Shown in pieces: positions 20,201 to 27,976 of a stretch of 36,361 nt of DNA. Source of the stretch: Ruegeria discodermiae (GTDB lineage: Bacteria; Pseudomonadota; Alphaproteobacteria; Rhodobacterales; Rhodobacteraceae); assembly GCF_030758345.1 (NCBI RefSeq), contig NZ_JAVAMO010000026.1, forward strand, positions 1 through 36,361, read 5' to 3'. The position numbers and the translations under genes are program-made. Under the pieces are notes generated by a model. That model did no database searches. It was not told where the DNA came from and saw only the letters and a list, made by a program, of their open reading frames with translations. Position 1 is the stretch's first letter; each line of letters opens with the position of its first letter.

Positions 20201-21294
20201 AGCCCGGCGGCATCGCGGTATCGCGCTGGCTCAACGGCTTTGACGCCAGCCGGACCGCTCCGGTCAAACTGGTGCATCTGGATGACTCCGCCACGCAGGT
20301 CGAGGCAGACCGCCGCCTGGATGAGCCCGGCCTGTTTCCAAAAAAGATCTGGCCCAGCTATCAACGCGCCCGTCTCGGCGAACAGACCAACGCTCTGGAG
20401 ATGGTGAGTGATGCCGCCCGGCTCGGCCCGGCCCGCGAGGCACCGGTGGCGGTGGTGGCGGCGATGCGCAACGAAATGTTCATGCTGCCGCATTTTCTCG
20501 CCCACTATCGCGCGTTAGGGGTCGAAAGCTTTCTGATCGCTGACAATTGTTCGACCGACGGCACGCTGGAATACCTGGTCGAGCAGCCCGATGTGGCGCT
20601 GTTCTCCGTTGATACGGACTATAATCGCTCTCATTACGGCGTGGCCTGGCAACAGGCGCTGATGGCGCATTTGCGCACCGGGAAATGGTCGCTGGTCGCG
20701 GATGCGGACGAGTTGCTGACCTGGCAGGTGCCACAACGCCAAAGCCTGCCCGATCTGCTGCAGGAGCCCGCGTTCGAACATGCAGAGGCGGCGCGCATCT
20801 TCATGCTGGACATGTATCCCCAAGGCGATCTGGACACCGCCACCTTCGCCAGCGGCGATCCCTTTGCTGAGGCCGGTTTCACCGATCGCGAGCCGTTCCT
20901 GCGCCACTCCTTTGGACGTGGTCCCTATTCCAACGCGCCGACCTGGACATCCGCCGTGCGCCACCGGCTGATCCCCGGATCGCGCAATGAACTCTTCGTG
21001 GCCCAGAAGATCGCGCTGTTTAAATATTCCCCCTTCCTGCGGCTCTCGGCCGGGCTGCATTATGTGGCCGGGGCGCGGCTTGCCGAACGGGAACTGCTGT
21101 TCGGGCATTTCAAATATAATTCCGATTTCCGTCGCAAGGCACAGGCCGAAGTGGCCCGCCGCCAGCATTTCAACAATGCCGAGGAATACCGGAAATATCT
21201 GGCTCTGAGTTCGGAGGGACGCGCCCGGATCTATGATCCGGACCTGTCCGTTGCCTGGACCGACAGCGCATTCGTCAAAGCGCGGCTGCTTTGA
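17284..21294 (+). CDS. Galectin-like / GT31-like / GT2-type fusion glycosyltransferase
   Basis: 1336 residues. Residues about 20-125 resemble a galectin carbohydrate-recognition domain: ILFHLSLR (H39, S41, R43), AVCN (V50, N52), TWEKE (W61, E64), then VELRF and ISVFLNGQ. These follow the galectin H-x-N-x-R, V-x-N, W-x-x-E pattern with substitutions. Residues about 130-755 are mostly helical with no family I recognise. Residues about 762-930 look like a GT31 galactosyltransferase: LVLVISC, HMLKIDDDCFLN (metal-binding DDD 848-850) and CDGGSGYALSR (909-919). Residues about 1055-1330 form a GT-A domain like Glyco_tranf_2_4/GT92 (VVAAMRNE, DNCSTDGTLEYL, VADADE at 1138-1143). Two transfer activities plus a lectin in one chain are inferred. 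The 3' end overlaps the opposing GT4 gene by 20 bases. Confidence 0.75.
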   Translation: MLIFSTNRFSALSYRADFIRHPYANISFFDTDRQRILFHLSLRQEGGLAVCNRRGDGHGTWEKEIHQQVTLNPDGNRVELRFDPPRISVFLNGQRIFRFGARIGRPRFPDLGQIALVDYQGGIQASTIDMTHKGVEGPGLTLTPRLDLRGRLDRQYQPGELRLEIDGLSPAPALITSTDAAGTALWSVLPGRVWQGCTDEAPLTVRIMQADTVRAQQVLHRAGLLAQVQAALETGDLAGDPVLATQIIEHARFSGIAALLEPPLRDRLMRLADQLGLDRFLDPGDQPDDPPLSTTPAPEDTTLQEMLAEVAQALNKADTPDALSRLLEGLAPPPEAMRPLFYAALAEPFCRRDAFDLLHAHAQAHTDMAAVPPGEDAWFNSGLLPYLLRDLRIDELCQLLNQLVNETERWIMTPPLAWTIRAALADPKVTNAERENIISAFLNFLNRRAGDYWQRTPCAQLTETAIALIADCPRLNPRLTPWIETMVLRTYGMSCLFWTRIAERDVTISPQLTVARDAFAVLTNSGSMTGTQADALALFDRIGCPDAPRIRRDLFGPVGLPGPEAPTVAALMGAGLDPTEAALRHLAAPDSPAAEPALEETVRLSRASLPDLVDRAPHYALQCTTSRRAMELLATARAGDDPKEGCAALLPDLDRLTDAAAHWIGAGLALGLLNGLLDAGADMSADCLQTWLKQALHRAETEKSDPADPARTPALAMPLHALRRRAAAGQITATASLAALEISAATADVPPALPLGPANPLFDTLVLVISCRANLDRRIPQLRAGWLSRLEALGVPYLIVAGDGDGTIEGDILHLDAPDDYEGLPQKSLTAIRWVHDNTAFAHMLKIDDDCFLNPEEYFQSLSFRKFDYYGRTLTRSAGQMDRAWHCTKSTSDRGRLEFDKSPEPSSYCDGGSGYALSRHAMTALLKAAASTTGQALIQVSFMEDKLVGDLLALGGIAPANEDYHISIRRRAQPGGIAVSRWLNGFDASRTAPVKLVHLDDSATQVEADRRLDEPGLFPKKIWPSYQRARLGEQTNALEMVSDAARLGPAREAPVAVVAAMRNEMFMLPHFLAHYRALGVESFLIADNCSTDGTLEYLVEQPDVALFSVDTDYNRSHYGVAWQQALMAHLRTGKWSLVADADELLTWQVPQRQSLPDLLQEPAFEHAEAARIFMLDMYPQGDLDTATFASGDPFAEAGFTDREPFLRHSFGRGPYSNAPTWTSAVRHRLIPGSRNELFVAQKIALFKYSPFLRLSAGLHYVAGARLAERELLFGHFKYNSDFRRKAQAEVARRQHFNNAEEYRKYLALSSEGRARIYDPDLSVAWTDSAFVKARLL

Positions 21295-22789
21295 CGGCGG
21301 ACGGTTCTGCCTGCAAACTCGGGGCATTTTCCCCTGAATAGAGCCGCTTGAGCTCATCCAGATGCCCCGTCATGGTCTGCGGGGCATGGGCGTGCTGCCA
21401 ATAGCGCTCCATATCCACCTCGCCCGCAAGCAGCGCGCGGATACGACCGGCGAAACTGTCGGTGTCACCGGCGGCAAACACCATGTCAGGGCAGCCCGCC
21501 AATTCGCGCGCGCCGCCCATATCGCTGGTCAGCAGCGGGATGTGGCGGGCATGCATCTCGATCGCGACCTGGGGCAGGTTGTCCTCCCACAGGACCGGGA
21601 TCAGCCCGACATCCACATCGCGCAGCAGATCGTCCAGCCCGTCATGGCTGTAGCCATCCAGATGCGCCACGCCGCCCAGCCGCACCTTGAGCAGCTCCAG
21701 CCGTCGCATCGCCTCGCCCTCGCCGCGGCGCGCCGCCACCACTAGACGCACCTGCGCGGCCAGTTCGGGCGGTAGCGCCTCCAGCGCGTCCAGCAGGAAA
21801 AAGAACCCTTTGTCCCGGCGCATATAGCCCAGAAACCCCAGCGTCAGGGCGGTCTTCGACTTGGGGAGCGACGCCGCAGGCTTGGTCTCGACAAACGCTT
21901 CGGCCTGCTTGGTGCCGATATAGCTGGTATGCAGGATCTCGGGGCGCACCCCGTAGCTCCGCGCGATCTCGCAGACCCGGTCCGAGACGCCCAGCACGAG
22001 ATCGCAATGGGCGTTGATCTGATTGATAAATCCCTGGCGCCGCTCAACGAAACCGGACGCGCGCGCCTTGGCCACCGTTGGTGTCTTGCGCAAACCACGT
22101 TGCAGCCGACCGACAAGACGACCGGTGCGATGCGCGATCCGGAATAGCCGGTGGAACAGCAGGTCGAAACTGCGCATACCGGGTCGGATGCCTGCGCGCT
22201 TCAACCGGTACGCCACCGCATTGGCCACCCGGACCAGCCGTTCGTCATGTTTGTGGATCAGACAGCTGCCGCATTTGGCCCCATCCTCGAAATCGCTGCA
22301 GGCGCGTTTTTCTTGATGCCACAGGTTCACCTGCGGGCAGATCGGGTAATAATTGTGCAGCGACAGGATCACCTTCGTATCCGGACACCGGGCCTTGATC
22401 TCCAGCACATCCGCGGGAAGCCCTTCGAGATTGTGAAAATGGATCACGTCATAAGGGCCGGTCTTTTCGACAAAGTCGAAAAACGCATCCCGCGTCGGCG
22501 CATGCGTCTGCTGCGCCGGGTTGCCAAAGGAATGATGCGACGGTGACAGCACGCCGGAATTGACGATCTCGTAGCGGTTTTCGCGGTTTTCCTCCGGCCC
22601 GTGCCGCATCCGCTCCCAGCGGGGCTTTCTTGCAACAAGATCGTAGGAGATGCCCGAGGACAGAAAGACCGGCTGGACCTGTTTGCGAGCCCCAAGCGCC
22701 GTCATCAGATTGCGCAGATAAACCGACACCCCGCCGCCGCGCTTTTCATCATCCCGATAATCGACCCAATTGTAAAAAAGTATCTTCAT
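21275..22789 (-). CDS. GT4-family glycosyltransferase
   Basis: 504 residues with the GT-B two-domain layout. The N-terminal acceptor domain starts MKILFYNWVDYRDDEKRGGGVSVYLRNL. It includes a cysteine-rich segment (NYYPICPQ, then CSDF and KCGSC) seen in several GT4 proteins and possibly metal-binding. The C-terminal nucleotide-sugar domain has LGFLGYMRRDKGFFFLLDAL (glycine-rich loop), HLDGYSHDGLDDLLRDVDVG and VLWEDNLPQVAIEMHARHIP (the E-x7-E-like region). Its ATG overlaps the stop of the upstream sulfotransferase (ATGA, 22786-22789), indicating translational coupling. Role: retaining glycosyl transfer during glycan assembly on the cytoplasmic side; the sugar is unknown. Confidence 0.88.
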   Translation of the reverse strand: MKILFYNWVDYRDDEKRGGGVSVYLRNLMTALGARKQVQPVFLSSGISYDLVARKPRWERMRHGPEENRENRYEIVNSGVLSPSHHSFGNPAQQTHAPTRDAFFDFVEKTGPYDVIHFHNLEGLPADVLEIKARCPDTKVILSLHNYYPICPQVNLWHQEKRACSDFEDGAKCGSCLIHKHDERLVRVANAVAYRLKRAGIRPGMRSFDLLFHRLFRIAHRTGRLVGRLQRGLRKTPTVAKARASGFVERRQGFINQINAHCDLVLGVSDRVCEIARSYGVRPEILHTSYIGTKQAEAFVETKPAASLPKSKTALTLGFLGYMRRDKGFFFLLDALEALPPELAAQVRLVVAARRGEGEAMRRLELLKVRLGGVAHLDGYSHDGLDDLLRDVDVGLIPVLWEDNLPQVAIEMHARHIPLLTSDMGGARELAGCPDMVFAAGDTDSFAGRIRALLAGEVDMERYWQHAHAPQTMTGHLDELKRLYSGENAPSLQAEPSAVKAAAL

Positions 22790-23913
22790 TTTTTGAGATC
22801 TTGTTTCAATCTGTTTTCCAGCGCTTCTATTCGCTGTTCGAAGGATATCTCCGTCTTGTTCAGACGCTGCCGCAATGCATGTATTTCCATCAAAAGGAAT
22901 TTGGTCAGTTGCCGCGCTTCCTTCAGCGCCGGATCTTCGTCGAGGGTAAGCCCGTTCCAGAAACTGCCCACATCCACAGCATTCCCGGGCAGGCTGCGCA
23001 AAAGCTGAAGCCCAGCCTCGGCACGGGTCGCGATATCCTGCTGCGTTATGGGCGGGCGGATATGCAGGCTATCCTGAGTATCAAGCAGCTTTGAGGCCCG
23101 TTTTTGCGTCCATTCAGCCACAGGTTTTGGCAGGTTTGCCCCTCGGATCATCTGCGCAAGCGCCATTTTTTCAGCCGACAGTCTTGGGTTGGGATCTTGC
23201 TTGGGATAGTGAACCCCTGTGTCAGGCAAACTGATCCCAAGAGCGGACAGAAAATCCGCATAAAGCGCCTTGGAATCCTTGCTGCCTTCCACATACGGGC
23301 GCACGGTGACGGCCTCGGGGCCAAACACATCGATCCATGGCTTCAGCGCAAGCCCGTAATCGAAATGCACCTCCTCCATGATCCCGTACACGGTTTCATC
23401 GAAATCGAGGACCGGCTCGCCCATTTTGACCAGTTGGTTATACCAGGACTGAAGATGCGCCTGCGGCTGGCGCAGATAGGCGATGATCCGGATGTCGATA
23501 TCCGATCCCATCGCGGCGACTTCGGACAGGATGTCAATCGCTTTAGGATGGGCCCCCATCCGCATGAACTCTTCTGAACTGACCAGAACTTTCGAGCGCC
23601 TGCTGGATCTGACGTAATCAAATAGCCCCGACCAAAGCTCCTGCGGCGTCTCAGGTTTGGCGTAGCCATGCATGAGCTGGCCAACCCCCGCTGCCTTATA
23701 GATTGAAAAAGCTAAAACGGAATGTTTGCAATGGACCCTCTTAAACTCGGCGTACTCCGCATCGTTCAGTGCCAGAAACGAGCGATTCTTTTCTAGGAAT
23801 AGCTGAAGCGCTGTTGTCCCTGTCTTAAAATGGCCTATGTGCAAATAGAGCGTTTTATTTTTTTTCTGCCTTTTAAACAATGTCTTATCAGCCACTTGAA
23901 ACGAGGGTTCCAT
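22786..23913 (-). CDS. Sulfotransferase-like protein with coiled-coil tail
   Basis: 375 residues. LYLHIGHFKTGTTALQLFL (22-40) holds a textbook PAPS loop (K30, T31-T34). DIRIIAYLRQPQAHLQSWYNQ (R148, S156) is the 3'-phosphate motif. The last 45 residues are lysine/glutamate-rich with heptad-like spacing (HALRQRLNKTEISFEQRIEA), a probable coiled coil for oligomerisation. It lies 70 bases downstream of kpsT and is coupled by ATGA to the GT4 gene, so it belongs to the export/assembly operon. Base composition is visibly AT-richer than its neighbours, especially at both ends, which suggests a separate origin. The acceptor is unknown. Confidence 0.8.
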   Translation of the reverse strand: MEPSFQVADKTLFKRQKKNKTLYLHIGHFKTGTTALQLFLEKNRSFLALNDAEYAEFKRVHCKHSVLAFSIYKAAGVGQLMHGYAKPETPQELWSGLFDYVRSSRRSKVLVSSEEFMRMGAHPKAIDILSEVAAMGSDIDIRIIAYLRQPQAHLQSWYNQLVKMGEPVLDFDETVYGIMEEVHFDYGLALKPWIDVFGPEAVTVRPYVEGSKDSKALYADFLSALGISLPDTGVHYPKQDPNPRLSAEKMALAQMIRGANLPKPVAEWTQKRASKLLDTQDSLHIRPPITQQDIATRAEAGLQLLRSLPGNAVDVGSFWNGLTLDEDPALKEARQLTKFLLMEIHALRQRLNKTEISFEQRIEALENRLKQDLKK

Positions 23914-23983
23914 TTTCCGTTAGATCGCTGAATAGCCTTGTCTCGGTTCGATCGCTGGCTCAGCACCCAACACAACTCGGGGT

Positions 23984-24637
23984 TCATTGCATCAATTCAT
24001 GATGGAGTTCAATTGCCTCTTCCAGGTCATCAAAATAAGAAATCCGGCCATCGGCCAGCACGATCCCTGCATCACAGAACGCCCGCAACTGTCCCATCTC
24101 GTGACTGACCAGAATCGCGCTGGAGGTGCGCATGCGTTCGGCAAACAAAGCCCGGCTTTTACGGCGAAACGAAACATCGCCCACCGCCGTCACCTCATCC
24201 ACCAGATAGGTGTCGAACCGGATGCCCATTGAGGCACCGAAGGTCAGCCGCGACTTCATGCCGCTGGAATAGCTGCGCACCGGCATATGAAAATACCGCC
24301 CCAACTCAGCGAAATCATCAACAAAGGCCAGCAGGCTGTCAGTATCCACGCCGTAGATTCGGGCGATGAAGCGGACATTCTGCGCGCCGGTCAGATCGCC
24401 ATGGAACGACCCGCCAAACCCTACCGGCCAGGAAATGCGGCCATCGCTGATGATGCGGCCGCTATCGGGGCGCATGGTGCCGGCCAACATCCGCAGCAGG
24501 GTGGATTTGCCCGCCCCGTTGCGCCCCAGCAGCGCCAGCGATTTTCCCGTGGGCAGGGTGGCGTTGAGATTGTCGATGACAATCCGGCGCTGCCCCTGGA
24601 CCAGGAAGCTTTTGGTCAGGTTCTCGAAACGGATCAT
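23984..24637 (-). CDS. kpsT: Polysaccharide ABC exporter ATPase (KpsT-like)
   Basis: 217 residues, typical for KpsT. It would hydrolyse ATP to drive export of a lipid-linked polysaccharide across the inner membrane together with the KpsM-like permease. Walker A GRNGAGKST (38-46), ABC signature YSSGMKSRL (123-131) and Walker B YLVDEVTAVGD (144-154) are intact. The H-loop is SHEMGQ. There is no C-terminal carbohydrate-binding extension of the Wzt type, which fits the capsule (KpsT) branch. It begins 34 bases after the kpsE-like gene on the same strand. Confidence 0.93.
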   Translation of the reverse strand: MIRFENLTKSFLVQGQRRIVIDNLNATLPTGKSLALLGRNGAGKSTLLRMLAGTMRPDSGRIISDGRISWPVGFGGSFHGDLTGAQNVRFIARIYGVDTDSLLAFVDDFAELGRYFHMPVRSYSSGMKSRLTFGASMGIRFDTYLVDEVTAVGDVSFRRKSRALFAERMRTSSAILVSHEMGQLRAFCDAGIVLADGRISYFDDLEEAIELHHELMQ

Positions 24638-24671
24638 GGCGCCGCTCTTTCCGACATGACGCCCCTGCCCC

Positions 24672-26054
24672 TCAACCCCGGTCCCGGATGCTGTAATAGA
24701 TCAGCGCCAGGATCGACCAGAGCATCACCAGGAACACCACCGCCAGTCCCAGCAGGATGAAACGGCGCGGAAATTCCGAACTCTGCGCGAAGGTCGGCTT
24801 GATATAGGTGGCCAGATAGCGGCTCTGACGGGCGGCATTGTCGCGCGCCACGTCCAGCGCGGTCAGCGCCACCCGGTAGGTTTCCTCGGCAAACTGCCGG
24901 TCAACGCTGAGGCTTTCATATTCGGCGATCAGCGAGGGGTAATCCTCGCCCACCGCGCCCAGTTCGGTGCTGTCAGAGGCGAAGGTCTGCCGCTCGGCGG
25001 CGATGCGTTCGCGGATCACGTCGATCCGGCGCTGCGCATTGGTCAGGCGCGGGTCGTTCTCCAGCGTGGTGCCGCGCAGCAGATCATGGGCGATCAGCGC
25101 CTCGGCCAGCGCCTGCTGCAGATTGTGCATCACCCCCATGCGGCCCTGGATATCGGCCCCGGGATCGACGATGCGGGTGCGGGTGCGAAACTCGGTCAGC
25201 GCCTCGCGCGCGGCTTTGAGCTGGATGATGGTTTCGTCCAGATCCTCGCGCGCATAGCGCATCGCATCCTCACGGGCCTGATCACTCAGCGCATTGATCA
25301 TGTCCTGGCTTTCGCGCACGATTTCCTCTGCCACGCGCTGCGCGAAATCGGGATCAAAGGCCAGCACGCGCAATTCGATCAGCCCGGTCGACTGGTCGTA
25401 AGAGATCCGCACGATCCGCTGCCAGAACCAGACGAGATCCTCAAGCGTAGCATCAGGCCAGATCGAGAACATCCAGTCCCGCGGCCAATAGGTCGCGTAA
25501 TGGGCGCGCAGATCAAGCCGGGCATCGATCGCCTCGACGATTTCCTGGCTCTGGATGAATTCATAGAGGATATCGCTGTCCACGCCGGTGCTGCTGCCGG
25601 CGGCAAACTGTGCAAACCCGCCCAGCAGGTCCGAGGCCGACCCGCCTTCTTCCGAGCGCACCGTGAAGGCGGTGGTGGAGGAATACTGGTCCTCGGCCTG
25701 TGTCCAGAGATAATAGGTCAACCCGACCAGCGGCAGCAGCACGATCAGCACAAAACTCAGCATCAGCCCCCAGTGACGCTGCTTCATGGCGGCAGGCTGT
25801 GCCAGCGGTCGTACGGTGACCTGAGGTTGCGGCACCGGCTTTTTGAGCACCGATTGCCGCCGCCGCTTGCGTCGCCGCCGCGCTGCGACCCGACCCGGAT
25901 TGGGAACGGCGGTCAGTTTCGACTGTCTTGCGGGTTTGCCACCTTGTGCCGCGGGCTGTTTTCGCGGTTTTTTCGGGCCGGATGCTCCGGCTTTCTTTTC
26001 TGCGCCGTCCACGGTTTTGACCCCTGCTTTGCTCGCATCTGCGTCTTGTGTCAT
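24672..26054 (-). CDS. kpsE: Capsule export inner-membrane/periplasmic adaptor (KpsE-like)
   Basis: 460 residues from the ATG at 26054, chosen for AGGA five bases upstream; upstream in-frame starts (26081, 26132) overlap the kpsM promoter. A basic, proline-rich cytoplasmic tail (PKKPRKQ, RRRRKRRRQ) precedes a membrane segment at about 96-117 (LSFVLIVLLPLVGLTYYLW). A large periplasmic, partly coiled-coil domain follows, with a second membrane segment at about 432-454. This is the layout of polysaccharide co-polymerase/KpsE proteins that link the ABC exporter to the outer-membrane channel. The basic tail is longer than in E. coli KpsE. It heads the minus-strand operon kpsE-kpsT-sulfotransferase-GT4. 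No KpsD/Wza partner is in the window. Confidence 0.88.
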   Translation of the reverse strand: MTQDADASKAGVKTVDGAEKKAGASGPKKPRKQPAAQGGKPARQSKLTAVPNPGRVAARRRRKRRRQSVLKKPVPQPQVTVRPLAQPAAMKQRHWGLMLSFVLIVLLPLVGLTYYLWTQAEDQYSSTTAFTVRSEEGGSASDLLGGFAQFAAGSSTGVDSDILYEFIQSQEIVEAIDARLDLRAHYATYWPRDWMFSIWPDATLEDLVWFWQRIVRISYDQSTGLIELRVLAFDPDFAQRVAEEIVRESQDMINALSDQAREDAMRYAREDLDETIIQLKAAREALTEFRTRTRIVDPGADIQGRMGVMHNLQQALAEALIAHDLLRGTTLENDPRLTNAQRRIDVIRERIAAERQTFASDSTELGAVGEDYPSLIAEYESLSVDRQFAEETYRVALTALDVARDNAARQSRYLATYIKPTFAQSSEFPRRFILLGLAVVFLVMLWSILALIYYSIRDRG

Positions 26055-26081
26055 GCGCGTCCTGTTCCGACCCGAAGGCAT

Positions 26082-26110
26082 TTGAATTCCATATCTGTTT
26101 CTTACATAAT
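26082..26110 (+). promoter_or_regulatory. Sigma70-type promoter for the kpsM-like gene
   Basis: TTGAAT (26082-26087) and CATAAT (26105-26110) with a 17-base spacer lie in the divergent gap between kpsE and kpsM. Transcription would start near 26117. This fits a start of translation at 26150 or 26183 and excludes the longest open frame from 26048. Confidence 0.55.
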
Positions 26111-26182
26111 CGGGCGGGCACGCACAGGCCAAAACGAGACGATGCGCATATGTCTGCCTCCTCCGACCCAGGAATGCACGCG

Positions 26183-26971
26183 ATGGAACCGGGGCGGGGC
26201 ACAGCCCACCGCTGGACCTCGCCGCGCACGATCACAGCCCTTATTCTGCGCGAGATGTCGACCCGTTACGGGCGCAATCCCGGCGGTTATATCTGGGCGA
26301 TTCTGGAACCGCTTGGGATCATCGTAATCCTCAGCTTCGGGTTTTCCCTGCTGATGCGCAGCCCCTCGCTGGGCAACAGTTTCCTGCTGTTTTATGCCTC
26401 GGGCTATCTGGTGTTCAATCTTTACCAGAACCTGTCCCAGACCATTTCGAAGGCGATCAAGTTTTCACGCCCGCTGCTGATGTATCCGGTGGTCACCTGG
26501 GTGGATGCGATCCTGGCCCGGTTCATTCTCAACCTGCTCACCGGCCTGCTGGTCACCTATATCCTGATAACCGGCATTCTCGCGACCGTTGACAGCCGCG
26601 CGGTGCTGGAGATGGGACCGATTGCCGAGGCGCTGGCACTGGCCGCCCTGTTGGGGTTGGGGGTCGGCACGCTGAACTGTGCCATCGGCGGTCTCTATCC
26701 GACCTATGAGTTGGTCTGGTCGATCTCGACACGACCGCTTTTCTTGGTCTCGGGCATTTTCTACATTTATGAAGACATGCCTCAGAACGTTCAGGATGTG
26801 TTGTGGTACAATCCGCTGATCCATATCACCGGCCTGATGCGATCCGGGATCTATCCGACCTACCATCCGCTCTATATCAGCGAAATCTTCATCCTGATTG
26901 TCAGCCTGTCGACTTTGCTGATGGGTCTGATCCTGCTGGGCCGCTACCATCGGGACATTCTGAACCGCTGA
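26183..26971 (+). CDS. kpsM: Polysaccharide ABC exporter permease (KpsM-like)
   Basis: 262 residues from the ATG at 26183, preferred because AGGA (26170-26173) is nine bases upstream; the ATG at 26150 is an alternative. The start TITALILREMSTRYGRNPGGYIWAILEP is the family signature. About six hydrophobic segments follow (IIVILSFGFSLLM, ILNLLTGLLVTYILITGILA, LALAALLGLGVGTLNCAI, and the last near the C-terminus). It forms the channel used by the KpsT-like ATPase. It is divergent from kpsE, an unusual split of the KpsMTE set. Its 3' end overlaps the opposite GT2 gene by 71 bases. Confidence 0.92.
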   Translation: MEPGRGTAHRWTSPRTITALILREMSTRYGRNPGGYIWAILEPLGIIVILSFGFSLLMRSPSLGNSFLLFYASGYLVFNLYQNLSQTISKAIKFSRPLLMYPVVTWVDAILARFILNLLTGLLVTYILITGILATVDSRAVLEMGPIAEALALAALLGLGVGTLNCAIGGLYPTYELVWSISTRPLFLVSGIFYIYEDMPQNVQDVLWYNPLIHITGLMRSGIYPTYHPLYISEIFILIVSLSTLLMGLILLGRYHRDILNR

Positions 26972-27953
26972 GCGGGCCTCCGGCCAGAGCCAGGACCTCG
27001 CCATGGCTGAGGTCCGTGTCCCGCGCTGCCGCATCCCGCAGCGCCCGGCGCAGCAGGTGCAGATAGAGGGGTTTGTCCGCCCCGTAACGCCTGCCCGCCA
27101 GATGCCATTTCAGCCCAAGCATCGGCAGCAGGAGCCAGAACAGCAATGGCGCCGCCGCGCGATACATGAGCAGCCGGTTGCGGCAGAAATAATAGACCTT
27201 CCACAAGGGGCGGATGGTTTGTGGGCCCTGGGCCTCGAATGTGCTGAAGTCATGTTCGAAGCGCAGCGCCGGATCAAACAGGATCTTCCAGCCCCGGCGG
27301 CGCAGGGTCAGCGTGTAGATCACGTCATCGCCATAAAGAAACAGGCCAGGATCGGGATATCCGGTATCCTCGACGATCTGCCGGGACAAGAAGAGACCTA
27401 CGAACGAGGTCAGATCGATGGGGCAGGGGGCCTCCACATCATACGCGCTGCGTGGGATGTGATAACCGTCGCGCCCCCGGGTCAGTGTGCGCAGGAAACG
27501 GGTAGGCGACCAGAACGGGTTGCACGAGGGCCGGTTCATCTCGCAGATGTGCCCATCGGGAAAATAGACCGCTGCGGCATAAGCGGTGTCCTGAGCACGG
27601 GGAAGCGCATGGAACCGGGCCAGCGTAACCGGGTCAGGATAAGCATCGTCATCCATGACAACCAGCCAGTCCGGGTTCAGATACTGCACGGCATGACGCA
27701 TGCCCATCTCGAACCCGCCAGCACCGCCCAGGTTTTCAGCACTGGTGACCACATGCAGCCGGGGGTCTGAACAGGTGCTCAGCCAGTCGGCGGTCCCATC
27801 CGAACAGGCATTGTCCACCACCACAATCGCAGACAGATGCGCCGGGCCCGCCATCTGAAGATGGGACAAAGTCGGCTGCAGCTTGGCAAGCCTGTTATGG
27901 GTCACCACCACCGCCACCAGACGGCCGGCCATAGGGGGGGCATCAGACCTCAC
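26901..27953 (-). CDS. GT2 glycosyltransferase, galactofuranosyl/rhamnosyl-type
   Basis: 350 residues from a GTG at 27953, with AAGG nine bases upstream; an ATG at 27932 is an alternative without a ribosome site. Seen: LVAVVVTHNR, IVVVDNACSDGTADWL, the ENLGGAGGFEMGM stretch, VVMDDDAYPDP (metal-binding) and PGLFLYGDDVIYTLTLRRRG. The NLGGAGGF and GDDVxYTLR motifs mark the COG1216 branch that contains galactofuranosyl- and rhamnosyltransferases. Since glf is present, a Galf transferase is a reasonable guess, not proven. A hydrophobic stretch near residues 270-285 may contact the membrane. It lies just beyond parB and the parS-like palindrome. Confidence 0.85.
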   Translation of the reverse strand: MRSDAPPMAGRLVAVVVTHNRLAKLQPTLSHLQMAGPAHLSAIVVVDNACSDGTADWLSTCSDPRLHVVTSAENLGGAGGFEMGMRHAVQYLNPDWLVVMDDDAYPDPVTLARFHALPRAQDTAYAAAVYFPDGHICEMNRPSCNPFWSPTRFLRTLTRGRDGYHIPRSAYDVEAPCPIDLTSFVGLFLSRQIVEDTGYPDPGLFLYGDDVIYTLTLRRRGWKILFDPALRFEHDFSTFEAQGPQTIRPLWKVYYFCRNRLLMYRAAAPLLFWLLLPMLGLKWHLAGRRYGADKPLYLHLLRRALRDAAARDTDLSHGEVLALAGGPLSGSECPDGSGPAGSDPSAKSTG

Positions 27954-27976
27954 CTGAGGCAGCCTTGTATCGTCTC

